Source: Nitrospira sp.
GTDB lineage: Bacteria > Nitrospirota > Nitrospiria > Nitrospirales > Nitrospiraceae
Direction: 5' to 3'
DNA length: 32,987 bases
NCBI GenBank assembly: GCA_016788885.1
Contig: JAEURX010000058.1
Location: 1-32,987 of the forward strand
The notes under the pieces were generated by a model. It was not told the DNA's origin. It saw only the letters and a list, made by a program, of their open reading frames with translations, and did no database searches. A program made the position numbers and the translations under genes. Positions 1 through 9,008 of the stretch are shown in pieces. Positions within the stretch are counted from its first letter, which is position 1; the number at the start of each line of letters is the position of its first letter.

Positions 1-112
1 TGGAGATGATGGCATCGTCAGAGGATTCGACGATGGCGGCAAGGCGCGCCGACATGAGATCGACGGCGAGAGGGTCGGGTATCGGTGCTACGGAATCGTC
101 GTGTGGTTGCAT
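1..112 (-). CDS. PAS-domain sensor protein, N-terminal fragment
   Basis: Only the first 37 codons are inside the window; the gene continues past the left edge. The start is the ATG ending at 112, with an alternative ATG at 55. Residues 20-37 read MSARLAAIVESSDDAIIS, which is the classic opening of a PAS domain in sensor kinases and diguanylate cyclases (family knowledge: these usually continue with a phrase about what happens next in the PAS core). The output domain cannot be seen. No clear Shine-Dalgarno is visible. A palindromic promoter site (196-213) with a -10-like box (167-172) lies upstream, giving an expected leader of about 50 nt and favouring the ATG at 112. It is probably part of the same signalling locus as the hybrid kinase at 775-5505. 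Confidence 0.7.
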   Translation of the reverse strand, partial: MQPHDDSVAPIPDPLAVDLMSARLAAIVESSDDAIIS

Positions 113-166
113 GGTGATGGGCGCGTGGCGACCTGTTCATCCACGTCGCGCAGGCAATCCAGCTGT

Positions 167-213
167 ATGATAATCGGCTCGACGGGTATTCGCCAACTAG
201 GCATAACGCTAGC
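167..213 (-). promoter_or_regulatory. Palindromic activator-type promoter, site 1
   Basis: The operator is ACTAGGCATAACGCTAGC at 196-213, a variant of ACTAGG-N6-CCTAGT. On the minus strand it is followed after 23 bp by TATCAT (167-172), a good -10 box. The predicted start of transcription is near 160, about 48 nt before the PAS gene ATG. One of nine such promoters in the window. Confidence 0.6.
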
Positions 214-364
214 GTAAGGACGGTGTCTGCCGCAACATGGCGTTCGTGGTCTCTTGCGGGCATACCCGATGTCCGTACTGGCCACGCATCTGTCGGGACA
301 GTTTATGTTCAGGGGCGAGTGCGGGCCGTGTACGATCTATGCCATGGGTGCGCCGCACGTGGAA

Positions 365-778
365 CGAGCGGGTTGTGAGGACGGCCATGGTGCCGGTTCC
401 CGGTAAAGAGGTGCTGTCCAGCCGTCCGCCCATCGCCGCTGTTCGTTCCCGGATACCGAAGCGTCCGACTTGGGAAGGCGCCGTGCCTCGTTGTCGCGGC
501 GGACTTGGCGCGAACCCGCAATCGTTGTCTTCCATGAGGATCTAACGCCGGTCCTCGTCCGTGAAGGCGAAGGCGATCCGTGTTTCTGCGGCCGCAGCAT
601 GGTCCACCACATTGAACAGCAGTTCCCGCACGGACTGAAACAGCAGCACTGTTTGGTCTTCGGGAAGCGTCGGCTCGTCGCTGTCTTCCTGCACGGTCAT
701 CGTGAGCCCGTGACGCTGCCTCTGGATTCCACGCGCGCCGGTGATCGGCGGATTCGGCCGGGGTTGAACGCGCGTCAT
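365..778 (-). pseudogene. Decayed tail of a histidine kinase (HATPase_c), internal stop
   Basis: The minus-strand frame gives LPEDQTVLLFQSVRELLFNVV, then after a TAG at 542-544 continues in the same frame as GRFGIRERTAAMGGRLDSTSLPGTGT. Both pieces align with the second ATPase domain of the neighbouring hybrid kinase (LPEDQAVLLFQSIRELLMNVV and GLFSIRERMHALGGRLDLCSRPGHGT). The conserved DxGxGF box is degraded and the part between PPI and the LPEDQ motif is shortened. This is a remnant of a paralogous NarL-class kinase C-terminus, broken by one in-frame stop plus sequence decay. Its upstream end abuts the stop codon of the intact kinase. It is not expected to be functional. Confidence 0.7.
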
Positions 779-3700
779 CGAGTACCCAGCTGGGCAGTCC
801 GGGCGGTGAGGATGGTATGGTAGAGGTCTTCAACGGCGGCTTCCTTGTTGAGAAACGCAATGGCGCCGGCTTCACGCATGGCCATGCTGACATGGGCGGC
901 GTTTTGCACGGACAGGGCGATCACGATCGTGTTGGGGAGGACCTCTTTGATCAGCCTCGTCGCTTCGAGGCCGTCCATCCCTGGCATGTTCACATCCATA
1001 AGGACGACGTCTGGCCGAAGTTGGGTGGCGAGGGCTACGGCTTCCTGCCCATTGGCCGCTTCCCCTGCGACCGCGATGTCTTGGTACCCGGCCAGGAGTC
1101 CGCAGAGCCCCTGCCGTACCATGGCATGGTCGTCGGCAATAAGGACTCGAACAGCAGGACTCTGGACGTGAGGATGGCCATTGAGTGGAGGCGGTGAGGC
1201 CGGATGTCCTTTCTGTGAGCGGAGGGCAGCGCGTCCTGCAGGTTCGATCGTGTTCGGCAGCGACGCGGACGATTCACGCGTGGCGAGGAGCGGCATGACC
1301 AGCGTGGCAGTGGTGCCGTGACCGGGTCGGGAGCAGAGGTCCAACCGTCCCCCCAACGCGTGCATCCGCTCCCGGATGCTGAAGAGACCGAATCCGGGGG
1401 CAGTGCCATGTGTGGGAAGGGTGGATGACTCCGTATGCAGAAAGCCGACACCACCGTCCGTCACAGTGATCTCCAGCTGTCCCTCATCCACCGTAATGGT
1501 GATCCCTGCGTGCTTCGTGCCGGCATGTTTCACCACATTCATCAGCAGCTCGCGGATTGATTGGAAGAGCAGCACGGCCTGGTCTTCCGGGAGGGAAAGG
1601 TGGGCCGGTGAAAAGTCCAGGGACACGTGCAGGTCCCGGTGAAGCATCTGTTCCGCCAACCATCGCAATGCCATCGGCAGGCCGAATTCCTTGAGAATCG
1701 GTGGGCTGAGTTGGGCGACTAATGTTCTGGTATAGGTCAAGGCCTGATCCGTGACCTCCTGCAAATCATGCAAGGTCCGGTTCAGCGCGGGAGTCATCGG
1801 GTGCCGCATAGCTTGCGCCAGACGAATCCGGCTCAAGGCCAACAACTGGGCCAGATAATCGTGCAACTCCGTGGCGACATGTTGCCGCTCGCGTTGACCG
1901 GCCAGATTCAATTCGGTCGCCAGGGCGCGTAAGTGCTCACGCGACTGTGTCAGTTCGAGCGTGCGTGCGGCCACGCGATGTTCCAGTTCTGCGGTCACGC
2001 GCTGCAACGCGTCTTCTGCCCGTTTCCGTTCCGTGATGTCATAATTGATGCCGATCATGCGGACGGGATGCCCCTGTTCATTTCTCACGGTCTCGCCCTG
2101 TCCGCAGAGCCAATGGATGGTGCCGTCTGGGTGGACGACGCGAAATTCCGACGCGAAGAGGCCGGTCCTATAGGCGCGTCTCGCGGCTTCTTGCACCTGC
2201 TCCACATCGTCGGGATGGAGCGCGTTGTAGAATTCCTCCGCACGACGCAGCGGACGGTCCATCGTCCGTCCGAAGAGTTCGCATTGCCGTGCGTCCCACG
2301 TCGTGTCGCCGGTGTGAAGGTTCAGATCCCAGGCGCCCATCCGGCCGGCGGACATGGCCAATCGCAGGCGTTCCTCGCTGGTGCGCAGGACCTCATCCGC
2401 CTGGGCTCGCGCGATGGCCAAGGCCAATGTCGTGGCCAGGGCCTGCGACCATTCGGTCTCCTCGTCGCTCAATCGTCTGGGCCGGTCGAAGCACAACATG
2501 AACATGCCGAGCAATCGGCCGCCATCGGTGAGGGGGATGAATACCAAGGCCTCTATGCCTTCCCCTCGGACCGTAGCCTGCAATTCCGGGCTCAGGTTGC
2601 AGCGGGCAACATTTTCAATGACGAGTGGGGGCGGGTCCTTCTGATCCGTTGGCCAGGGGGAATGGCCCTCAACCGCCTGCTGATGGGCCTCGGACAAGCC
2701 CTGCGAGGCTGTGAAGCGCATCACTCCCTCACAGTCGAGGAGCAGGATCGCGGCTCGGTTGACCGAGATGGCTTCCGTCATGGCCTGCAAGGCCAGTTCG
2801 TAAAGGCGCGCCGTCGGTTCGGCGCGATTCACTGCGTCGGCCAATTCGTAGAGCCATTGTTGGCGGCGATTGACGATTCGTAACAGCGCCTCCTGCCGTT
2901 TGCGATCGCTGATGTCGAACCCGACGGCCAACAGGGAGCGCAGTTCCCCGCGTTCTCTCACGCCACCGACACTGACACTCATCCAGAGGGTGGTACCGTC
3001 CTTCCGCCGGTAGCGTTTCTCGATGACGAAATCCGGGCCGCCTTCCACGAGTTGTTGGAGCTGTTCGAGATCCCGTGGAAGGTCTTCGGGATCCGTCACC
3101 TCCTGCATGCGCATGCCGAGCAAGTCGTGTTCCTGATACCCCAAGAGTTCGCACAATCGTTGGTTGACGAATTGGAATCGGCCGCTCAGGTCGGTCTGGG
3201 ACACTGTCGCCGTGGCTTGGTTGACGATCGCCCGCAGCCGCGCTTCGCTGGCGGCGATTTGTCCTTCGGCTTCCCGGCGAATACGGCTCAGATTCACATG
3301 GGCGGCCACGCGCGCCAACAATTCACGGCCGCTGAACGGTTTGACCAGATAATCATCCGCACCCTGCTCGAGGCCCTTGATGCAAGGCTCCTCGCCGGCG
3401 CGGGCGGAAAGCAGAATGATGGGAATGGTGTGCAGGGCAGGATCGGCCCGCAGCGTCTTGGCCAAGCCGATGCCGTCAAGCTGCGGCATCATAATGTCGC
3501 TCAGTAGAACATCCGGGCGACGGCGTTGAATCTCGGACAAGGCGGCGAGTCCGTCGCCGACGGTCACGACGTCATAGTGTTCACGCAGGAGGCGCATCAT
3601 GTAGCGACGCATGTCGGCATTGTCGTCGGCAACGAGAATGTGCGCCCGCGCGTGTGTCGATTGGGGCGGGACAGGAATCTCGGGCTGCAAGACCTCCGAC

Positions 3701-5505
3701 TCGTGGTCGGGCAACCACTGCAACGCTTCTTCGAGATACGGTGAGGCGTCCGGCGCATGGGGGAATGCGGAGGCATCTTGGGTGACCTGTTCCGGAGGCA
3801 GATGCTTTGTGCCCCAAGGAAGCGTGATGAAGAAGCTGCTGCCTTCGTCGAGGCGGCTCTCCACGCGTACCGTCCCTCCATGCAACTGCACGACCTCCTG
3901 CACGAGCGCGAGCCCGATTCCACTGCCTTCATGTGTTCGGCTTTGACGGTTCTGCACTCGATAGAATCGTTGAAACAGCCGCGGGAGGGCCTCAGGGGGA
4001 ATACCGACGCCCGTATCACGAACCACCAGCATCACGCCATCCTGGTCGTGCCGAATCGACAGTGCAATGTGACCGTGAAACGTATGTTTAAATGCGTTGC
4101 TGAGCAGGTTGAGGACCACCTTTTCCCACAGCGTTCGATCGACATAGACCGGTTCCGGCAGGGGGGGGCAGTCGATGTGGAAGGTCAGGCCGGCCCGTTC
4201 GAGAGCGGAGCGAAACCCGCTGGCCAGGTCTGCGCTATAGGCGGCCAGATCGGTCGGCTGATACCGGGCTTCCGTGCGCCCGGCCTCGATGCGTGAGAAG
4301 TCCAGTAGGATATTGACCAGCTTCAGCAGGCGCACACTATTCCGGTGGGCCACATCCAGGTTGGTATTGTGAGGCCGTTCACGACGCTCCTCCTCCAGGG
4401 GGCCCAGCATGAGCGTCAGTGGAGTGCGAAACTCGTGGCTGACGTTGTTGAAGAACTCCGTCTTCGCCCGGTCTAACTCCGCCAAGGCCTCTGCCCGTCG
4501 AGCTTCTGATCGATAGGCTCGAGCGTTCGTGAGGGCAATGGCGATCTGAGACGCGACCATCCCGAAAAAGTGCCGGTAGTCCCCGTCTAGCTGCCGACGC
4601 GGGCTGACACCTACGATGAGAAAGACTCCTCCGTCCTCGTCGTGAGATTGGGTGACCGGCAGGATGAGGGCCTGTCTGGTGGGTTCAGGCCAGGCTCCTC
4701 CGGGGAGCAGGCCGAACCGGTCGACCAGGTCGTCCACGACGAGGGGGGTACTGTGTCGACACGCGGATCCGAACGGCCAGTCCCGCGCCGTTTCAGCGTC
4801 ATGGAGCTCCGCGGTGTCTTGCGCGGCGGGATGGTCGTGTCCCAGCCCGACGGCTCCGGCGAGTGTGGCCCGCTGACTGTGCCGATCCAGGCGATACAGC
4901 AAGGCGAAGGGAAGATCGGCGGGGTCAGTGGCCAGTGATTCCATGGCGAACGCACACGCGTCCTCTTCATGTTGGGCAGAGCCTGACAGGGAGGCGAGTT
5001 CGCGTAACAGGCGGGTGCGTCGATCGTTCAAGACGCGGTAGGTGGTCTCCTGGACGATATTCAAAATCCCTTCGACCTGTCCGTTCTGACCCCGGATGGG
5101 ATTCAGGCTGTAGTCGAAGTAACATTCCTCCGTATAGCCGAACCGTTGCATGGGTAACAGTTCGTCGCTTCTCCAGTTGGCTTCTCCTGTGGTGAGGACA
5201 CTGCGAAAATAGTCTTGAATCGTCGGCCACAATTCCGGCCAGACGTCTCTGGCCGGCTTGCCGAACGCCCAGGGATGTTTTCCGCCGACGATCGGGCGCC
5301 AGGCGTCGTTATAGAGGAGCCAGGAGTCGGCACCCCAATAGATGGCCATCGGAGTTTGGGCGGTGAGACAGACGCTCAAGGTTGAGACGAGTGCGGCAGG
5401 CCATTGTTCGATCGCACCGAGTGAAGTTGTGGACCAATCGAAGGCCCGGATACGTTCTCCCATTTCGCTTCCGGTCAGCCAACTGGACTGGTGGGGTGCA
5501 TTCAT
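775..5505 (-). CDS. Double hybrid sensor histidine kinase / response regulator
   Basis: A 1576-residue cytoplasmic-looking signalling protein with no obvious membrane segments. Domain order: N-terminal PAS (about 15-155), GAF (165-325), HisKA with H-box SHEFRTP (His357), HATPase with DTGVGIP and GSGIGLAL, a receiver with LLSDIMMP (Asp670), PAS (about 755-865), GAF (880-1040), PAS/PAC (1050-1170), a HisKA_3 dimerisation segment with ELHDYLAQ (His1215), a second HATPase (NVVKHAG, GGVGF, GFGLFSIRER), and a C-terminal NarL-like receiver with LMDVNMP (Asp1504) but no DNA-binding domain. Thus one OmpR/EnvZ-class kinase and one NarL-class kinase are fused, each followed by its own receiver. The frame extends to a GTG at 5628, but that codon lies inside the palindromic operator (5627-5644) and upstream of the predicted transcription start, so the ATG at 5505 was chosen. 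No output domain is present; phosphate presumably passes to another regulator. Confidence 0.93.
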   Translation of the reverse strand: MNAPHQSSWLTGSEMGERIRAFDWSTTSLGAIEQWPAALVSTLSVCLTAQTPMAIYWGADSWLLYNDAWRPIVGGKHPWAFGKPARDVWPELWPTIQDYFRSVLTTGEANWRSDELLPMQRFGYTEECYFDYSLNPIRGQNGQVEGILNIVQETTYRVLNDRRTRLLRELASLSGSAQHEEDACAFAMESLATDPADLPFALLYRLDRHSQRATLAGAVGLGHDHPAAQDTAELHDAETARDWPFGSACRHSTPLVVDDLVDRFGLLPGGAWPEPTRQALILPVTQSHDEDGGVFLIVGVSPRRQLDGDYRHFFGMVASQIAIALTNARAYRSEARRAEALAELDRAKTEFFNNVSHEFRTPLTLMLGPLEEERRERPHNTNLDVAHRNSVRLLKLVNILLDFSRIEAGRTEARYQPTDLAAYSADLASGFRSALERAGLTFHIDCPPLPEPVYVDRTLWEKVVLNLLSNAFKHTFHGHIALSIRHDQDGVMLVVRDTGVGIPPEALPRLFQRFYRVQNRQSRTHEGSGIGLALVQEVVQLHGGTVRVESRLDEGSSFFITLPWGTKHLPPEQVTQDASAFPHAPDASPYLEEALQWLPDHESEVLQPEIPVPPQSTHARAHILVADDNADMRRYMMRLLREHYDVVTVGDGLAALSEIQRRRPDVLLSDIMMPQLDGIGLAKTLRADPALHTIPIILLSARAGEEPCIKGLEQGADDYLVKPFSGRELLARVAAHVNLSRIRREAEGQIAASEARLRAIVNQATATVSQTDLSGRFQFVNQRLCELLGYQEHDLLGMRMQEVTDPEDLPRDLEQLQQLVEGGPDFVIEKRYRRKDGTTLWMSVSVGGVRERGELRSLLAVGFDISDRKRQEALLRIVNRRQQWLYELADAVNRAEPTARLYELALQAMTEAISVNRAAILLLDCEGVMRFTASQGLSEAHQQAVEGHSPWPTDQKDPPPLVIENVARCNLSPELQATVRGEGIEALVFIPLTDGGRLLGMFMLCFDRPRRLSDEETEWSQALATTLALAIARAQADEVLRTSEERLRLAMSAGRMGAWDLNLHTGDTTWDARQCELFGRTMDRPLRRAEEFYNALHPDDVEQVQEAARRAYRTGLFASEFRVVHPDGTIHWLCGQGETVRNEQGHPVRMIGINYDITERKRAEDALQRVTAELEHRVAARTLELTQSREHLRALATELNLAGQRERQHVATELHDYLAQLLALSRIRLAQAMRHPMTPALNRTLHDLQEVTDQALTYTRTLVAQLSPPILKEFGLPMALRWLAEQMLHRDLHVSLDFSPAHLSLPEDQAVLLFQSIRELLMNVVKHAGTKHAGITITVDEGQLEITVTDGGVGFLHTESSTLPTHGTAPGFGLFSIRERMHALGGRLDLCSRPGHGTTATLVMPLLATRESSASLPNTIEPAGRAALRSQKGHPASPPPLNGHPHVQSPAVRVLIADDHAMVRQGLCGLLAGYQDIAVAGEAANGQEAVALATQLRPDVVLMDVNMPGMDGLEATRLIKEVLPNTIVIALSVQNAAHVSMAMREAGAIAFLNKEAAVEDLYHTILTARTAQLGTR

Positions 5506-5597
5506 CGTAGGGCTCGGGACAACGGATTGATGACTGCCGGTGTCGGTCGGCAAAAGGGGAATGGACAGCTGCCGCGCATGTGCAGGAATCGTTGAAA

Positions 5598-5644
5598 GTT
5601 GTAGCACCGTGGGTGGTCTTCGCCCCACTAGTGAAATCCCTAGT
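5598..5644 (-). promoter_or_regulatory. Palindromic activator-type promoter, site 2
   Basis: Operator ACTAGTGAAATCCCTAGT at 5627-5644, then 23 bp, then TACAAC (5598-5603) on the minus strand. Transcription is predicted to begin near 5591 and reach the hybrid kinase ATG at 5505. The site fills the short gap after the proline-rich protein gene. Confidence 0.6.
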
Positions 5645-5672
5645 CAAGACAACGCAGGGGCACTTGGGCATC

Positions 5673-6149
5673 TCAATGTGAGGGGAGGTGATTCCGAGGG
5701 CCTGGGGCGGGCAGTTCCGGACCGGCTTCCTCCAGCACACCGATTGCGCGTTGGGCCGAGTCCAGTCTGAGTGTGAGACGTTCCCCGATCGACAGATTTC
5801 GAAAGAGGTCAGGATTTGGAATGGTAAACGACACCGTTGTGCCCAGGTCGGTGGTGAGCCGACCCGTCCGCTGCTCGAGATTCATGGTCACCAGCAAGCC
5901 GGATACTGTCTCCGATGCACGTCCATCCCGATCGGCGGTCAGATGAAGAACGAACGATTGGAGCCCCCCGTCGCGCGGGATGGACGGCGGTCTCGTGGGA
6001 GGAAGGGGAACCGGGTCCGATGGTTTCGGCGGGACGGTCGGACCTGGGCCCGGTTGCGGAACGGGTACCGGCACCTCCGACGCGCCGGCGGTCCATCCTC
6101 CGAGCAATGCGGTGCCCAAGACGAGTATTGCGAGGTCATGGCGTCGCAT
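5673..6149 (-). CDS. Secreted proline-rich hypothetical protein
   Basis: 158 residues. The ATG at 6149 is preceded by a strong GGGAGG ribosome-binding site; longer forms of the frame run into the upstream gene and are rejected. Residues 1-24 (MRRHDLAILVLGTALLGGWT) form a signal peptide with a likely AGA-S cleavage area, followed by a Pro-rich linker (about 27-60, PVPVPQPGPGP type) and a compact region (about 65-145) of likely beta structure (LTTDLGTTVSFTIPNPDLF). The family was not recognised. It lies 35 bp downstream of the Cys-rich copper-storage gene in the same direction and is probably cotranscribed from the promoter at 6621-6666, so an envelope role in metal or stress response is a reasonable guess only. 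Confidence 0.75.
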   Translation of the reverse strand: MRRHDLAILVLGTALLGGWTAGASEVPVPVPQPGPGPTVPPKPSDPVPLPPTRPPSIPRDGGLQSFVLHLTADRDGRASETVSGLLVTMNLEQRTGRLTTDLGTTVSFTIPNPDLFRNLSIGERLTLRLDSAQRAIGVLEEAGPELPAPGPRNHLPSH

Positions 6150-6184
6150 GATAGGCCTCCCTTCAATGGTCACTGCGAGGCTGC

Positions 6185-6580
6185 TCAGGCATTGCCGGTA
6201 GACGCCGCGGGGATGGTTTCCGCAACCATTTGGTGACAGAGCGCCGCGCATTGACGACATTCTTTCGCGCATTCTCCACACGGTGCATGCTGAGGGGTCT
6301 GCTGCTCGCAGAGTCCGGCACAGAGCTCACAGACTTCGGCACAGAGCGCGCACAGACGGATGGAAAACGCCGAATTCCGCCCCATCCATTGCGCCGCCAA
6401 CAGACAGATGTCTGCACAGTCGCGACACAGTCTGATGCAGCGGATGATCGAGTCATTCGCCTCGTCATGAGGCATCCCGACCATCTCGTCCGCACAGGCA
6501 TTGCAGAAGTGTGCGCAGTCCATGCACGTTTGGATGCATTCGATGGTGTGTTGCTCCAAGGAATGAGTCACGGATGCCAT
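6185..6580 (-). CDS. Four-helix-bundle copper-binding protein (Csp3/DUF326 type)
   Basis: 131 residues with 19 cysteines, mostly in CxxxC and CxxC spacings along predicted helices (for example CIQTCMDCAHFCNAC near the N-terminus and CGECAKECRQCAALC near the C-terminus). This is the hallmark of the DUF326/Csp family, whose members store many Cu(I) ions inside a four-helix bundle. No signal peptide is present, so it is the cytosolic type. The ATG at 6580 follows an AGGGAGG ribosome-binding site. The gene is first in a two-gene unit with the secreted proline-rich protein and carries palindromic promoter site 3. Confidence 0.9.
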   Translation of the reverse strand: MASVTHSLEQHTIECIQTCMDCAHFCNACADEMVGMPHDEANDSIIRCIRLCRDCADICLLAAQWMGRNSAFSIRLCALCAEVCELCAGLCEQQTPQHAPCGECAKECRQCAALCHQMVAETIPAASTGNA

Positions 6581-6620
6581 GCTCGCCTCCCTTGCGTGAA
6601 TCGATCCTGCTCTTTCTGTG

Positions 6621-6666
6621 ACGATACGCTCCGGTGCGTGGAAGGCCTACTAGGAAAACCGCTCGT
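6621..6666 (-). promoter_or_regulatory. Palindromic activator-type promoter, site 3
   Basis: Operator ACTAGGAAAACCGCTCGT at 6649-6666, then 22 bp, then TATCGT (6621-6626) on the minus strand. The predicted start is near 6614, about 34 nt before the copper-storage ATG. It stands 32 bp (about three helical turns) from site 4, which faces the other way. Confidence 0.55.
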
Positions 6667-6680
6667 TCGTTCTCGTCCCG

Positions 6681-6727
6681 ACTAGGGGTCTCACTAGCTC
6701 AGGAGGCACTCGAGATCCGTGTACTGT
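6681..6727 (+). promoter_or_regulatory. Palindromic activator-type promoter, site 4
   Basis: Operator ACTAGGGGTCTCACTAGC at 6681-6698, then 23 bp, then TACTGT (6722-6727) on the plus strand. The predicted start of transcription lies only a few bases before the PLD gene ATG at 6738, which has no Shine-Dalgarno, so a leaderless or nearly leaderless message is likely. Confidence 0.55.
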
Positions 6728-6737
6728 AGCGGACATC

Positions 6738-8987
6738 ATGGACGCTCAGACATCGCAGAGAGATCCGGTCATCGCATCTGGTTCTGTGATCGGGCCAACG
6801 GGAGGCTTCGAACCCGAAGGTGACGAATCGTCCTCGCCGATTCTCCAGTGCGGACAGACCTGCTGGCGAATTGAGCCGGCTGAGCAGGCCGCGTTTCTTA
6901 TTGACGGAGACGCGTACTTCCGGGCGTTCCGGGAGGTGGCCGTACAGGCCAATGAGACTCTCTATATCGCAGGCTGGGACCTCGACACGCAGGTGGACCT
7001 CGTGCGTGGATTTGAGGAGACGCCGCAGTTACCCGCCAAACTCGGCGAATTCCTGGCCGCGCTCTTGCGGCGCAAGCGGCGCTTGAAAATTTATGTGCTT
7101 AACTGGGACTTCGCGATGATTTATGCCCTTGAGCGTGAATGGATGCCGACGGCGCAAGCCGGATGGAATGACCATCGCCGGTTATCGTATCGGGTGGACG
7201 GCCAGCATCCGCTCGGCGCGTCCCACCATCAAAAGATCGTCGTCGTCGATGATACGATGGCATTCGTCGGCGGGTTGGATCTCACGAAATCGCGATGGGA
7301 TACCAGCGCCCACGCAGCCCAGGATCCGCGCCGTGTCGATGCCGACGGCCAGGCGTATCCTCCATTTCATGACGTGCAGATGATGGTCGCAGGCCAGGCT
7401 GCCTCCGCCCTCGGAGATCTGTTCCGTCGCCGCTGGCAGGTTGTGACGCGGCGCCGTCTGCCAATTCCGGCTCGCCGTTCCGTTGAGGATCTCTGGCCCA
7501 GGACGGTTGAGCCAGATCTGCAACAATGCTCCGTGGGGCTGATGCGAACCCAGCCAGGCTTTGCCGGGCAGGCGGAGGTCCGCGAGATTGAGCAGGCCTA
7601 CCTGGAGGCCATCAAACGCGCGCGGCACTCGATTTATATCGAATCGCAGTATTTCACCTCCCACACGCTCGGACGCGCCCTGGCCGCTCGACTGTCGGAA
7701 CACGAGGGACCGGAAGTGGTCCTCGTCTTGCGCCACAATTGTGATGGATGGTTGGAGCAGCAGACGATGGACAGTTTGCGAGCCAAGGTGCTGCATGACC
7801 TCGAGCTTGCCGACCACTATGGTCGGTTGTCCGTCTATGCCCCGACTGTTCCGGGGAGTCAGGGTACCGCGTGGGTGGCGATCCACAGCAAACTTGTGAT
7901 CGTGGATGACGAGTTTCTCTGCCTGGGGTCGGCCAACTGTTCCAATCGGTCGATGGGATTCGACACCGAGTGCAACCTCGCCATCGAGGCAGGGAATCAG
8001 CCGCAGCGTCATACCGTCATTGCCGGCTTGCGGAATCGACTGATCGGCGAACATCTCGGCGTCGAGCCGAGCCGGCTTGCGGAGGAGGTGCAGCGGTGTG
8101 GCTCCTTGATACAAGCCATCAATGCCTTACGCGGAGGGGTGCGCAGTCTGGAGAGCGGCTGTTTCATCGGTCAGGACATCCCGGCGTTGATTCCGGAGCA
8201 ACGACTCGTCGATCCGGAGCGTCCCATGGGAATGGAAGAAGTGCTCGGCACGATCGCGCCCGTGCCGGAACGACATCGGTTGGGCCGCAGACTATTCGCT
8301 GGATATGTGTTGGTGGGAACGGTCGGGCTGCTGGCCCTTCTCTGGCGATGGATGCCATTGGATGACTGGATCCATACGAGCGGAGTGATGACGCAACTCC
8401 AGGCGATGAGCCGCAGTCCCGCGGGGCTCATCGCGGTGCTGGGCGGATATGTGCTGGGAGGGTTGGTCGCATTGCCCATCACGCTGTTGATCGTCCTCAC
8501 GCTGCTGGCCTGTGGACCATGGTTGGGAATGAGCTCAGCCCTGCTCGGGTCGCTGTTGAGCGCGGCCACGCTCTTTGGCGTGGGACGAGCCGTGGGACGC
8601 TATCACGTTCAACGATTTGCCGGTCGCCGCGTTGCGTACCTGAGTCGGCGATTGGCGCAGCGGGGGACCTGGGCGGTGTTCCTGGTGCGGATGATTCCGA
8701 TCGCTCCATTCTCGATCGTGAACCTGGTTGCGGGATCGACGCAGATCTCTTTCCGCCAGTTTTTGTTGGGCACCGCGTTAGGAATGACTCCGGGCATTCT
8801 CTTCCTTTCGGCCATTCTGAATGGCTTGGAAGAGACGCTACGAGGCCCGACTCTGTTTTCCTTCGTCGGCCTGGGGTTATTCGTCGGGTTGACGTGGATC
8901 GTGATTCGATCTGTGCTGCGCCATGTGCCGGTTCTGCGGCCGATCGCACCGGCGGGGAGCGACGGCATGACGAACCCTGCTTCATGA
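6738..8987 (+). CDS. Phospholipase D-like / VTT (DedA-type) membrane fusion protein
   Basis: 749 residues. The N-terminal two thirds carry two PLD/cardiolipin-synthase HKD motifs: HQKIVVVDD (His164, Lys166, Asp171) and HSKLVIVDD (His383, Lys385). The C-terminal third (from about 515) has about five to six hydrophobic segments with the TVP38/VTT family phrase RMIPIAPFSIVNLVAG. The HKD part would perform phosphatidyl transfer or hydrolysis at the inner membrane, and the VTT part resembles DedA lipid-handling proteins. A PLD-VTT fusion is known in several bacterial phyla, usually with unknown substrate. The next gene, 21 bp downstream, is an EEP-family hydrolase; the E. coli ybhP-clsB pair has the same two activities side by side. 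Expression is probably from promoter site 4. Confidence 0.9.
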   Translation: MDAQTSQRDPVIASGSVIGPTGGFEPEGDESSSPILQCGQTCWRIEPAEQAAFLIDGDAYFRAFREVAVQANETLYIAGWDLDTQVDLVRGFEETPQLPAKLGEFLAALLRRKRRLKIYVLNWDFAMIYALEREWMPTAQAGWNDHRRLSYRVDGQHPLGASHHQKIVVVDDTMAFVGGLDLTKSRWDTSAHAAQDPRRVDADGQAYPPFHDVQMMVAGQAASALGDLFRRRWQVVTRRRLPIPARRSVEDLWPRTVEPDLQQCSVGLMRTQPGFAGQAEVREIEQAYLEAIKRARHSIYIESQYFTSHTLGRALAARLSEHEGPEVVLVLRHNCDGWLEQQTMDSLRAKVLHDLELADHYGRLSVYAPTVPGSQGTAWVAIHSKLVIVDDEFLCLGSANCSNRSMGFDTECNLAIEAGNQPQRHTVIAGLRNRLIGEHLGVEPSRLAEEVQRCGSLIQAINALRGGVRSLESGCFIGQDIPALIPEQRLVDPERPMGMEEVLGTIAPVPERHRLGRRLFAGYVLVGTVGLLALLWRWMPLDDWIHTSGVMTQLQAMSRSPAGLIAVLGGYVLGGLVALPITLLIVLTLLACGPWLGMSSALLGSLLSAATLFGVGRAVGRYHVQRFAGRRVAYLSRRLAQRGTWAVFLVRMIPIAPFSIVNLVAGSTQISFRQFLLGTALGMTPGILFLSAILNGLEETLRGPTLFSFVGLGLFVGLTWIVIRSVLRHVPVLRPIAPAGSDGMTNPAS

Positions 8988-9008
8988 GATGCGGAGAACC
9001 GTCCAACG

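Noticed and set aside
5506-5628. N-terminal extension of the hybrid kinase from a GTG at 5628
   Set aside because: The GTG is inside the palindromic operator and upstream of the predicted transcription start; the extension has no domain similarity, while the ATG at 5505 sits normally before the PAS block.
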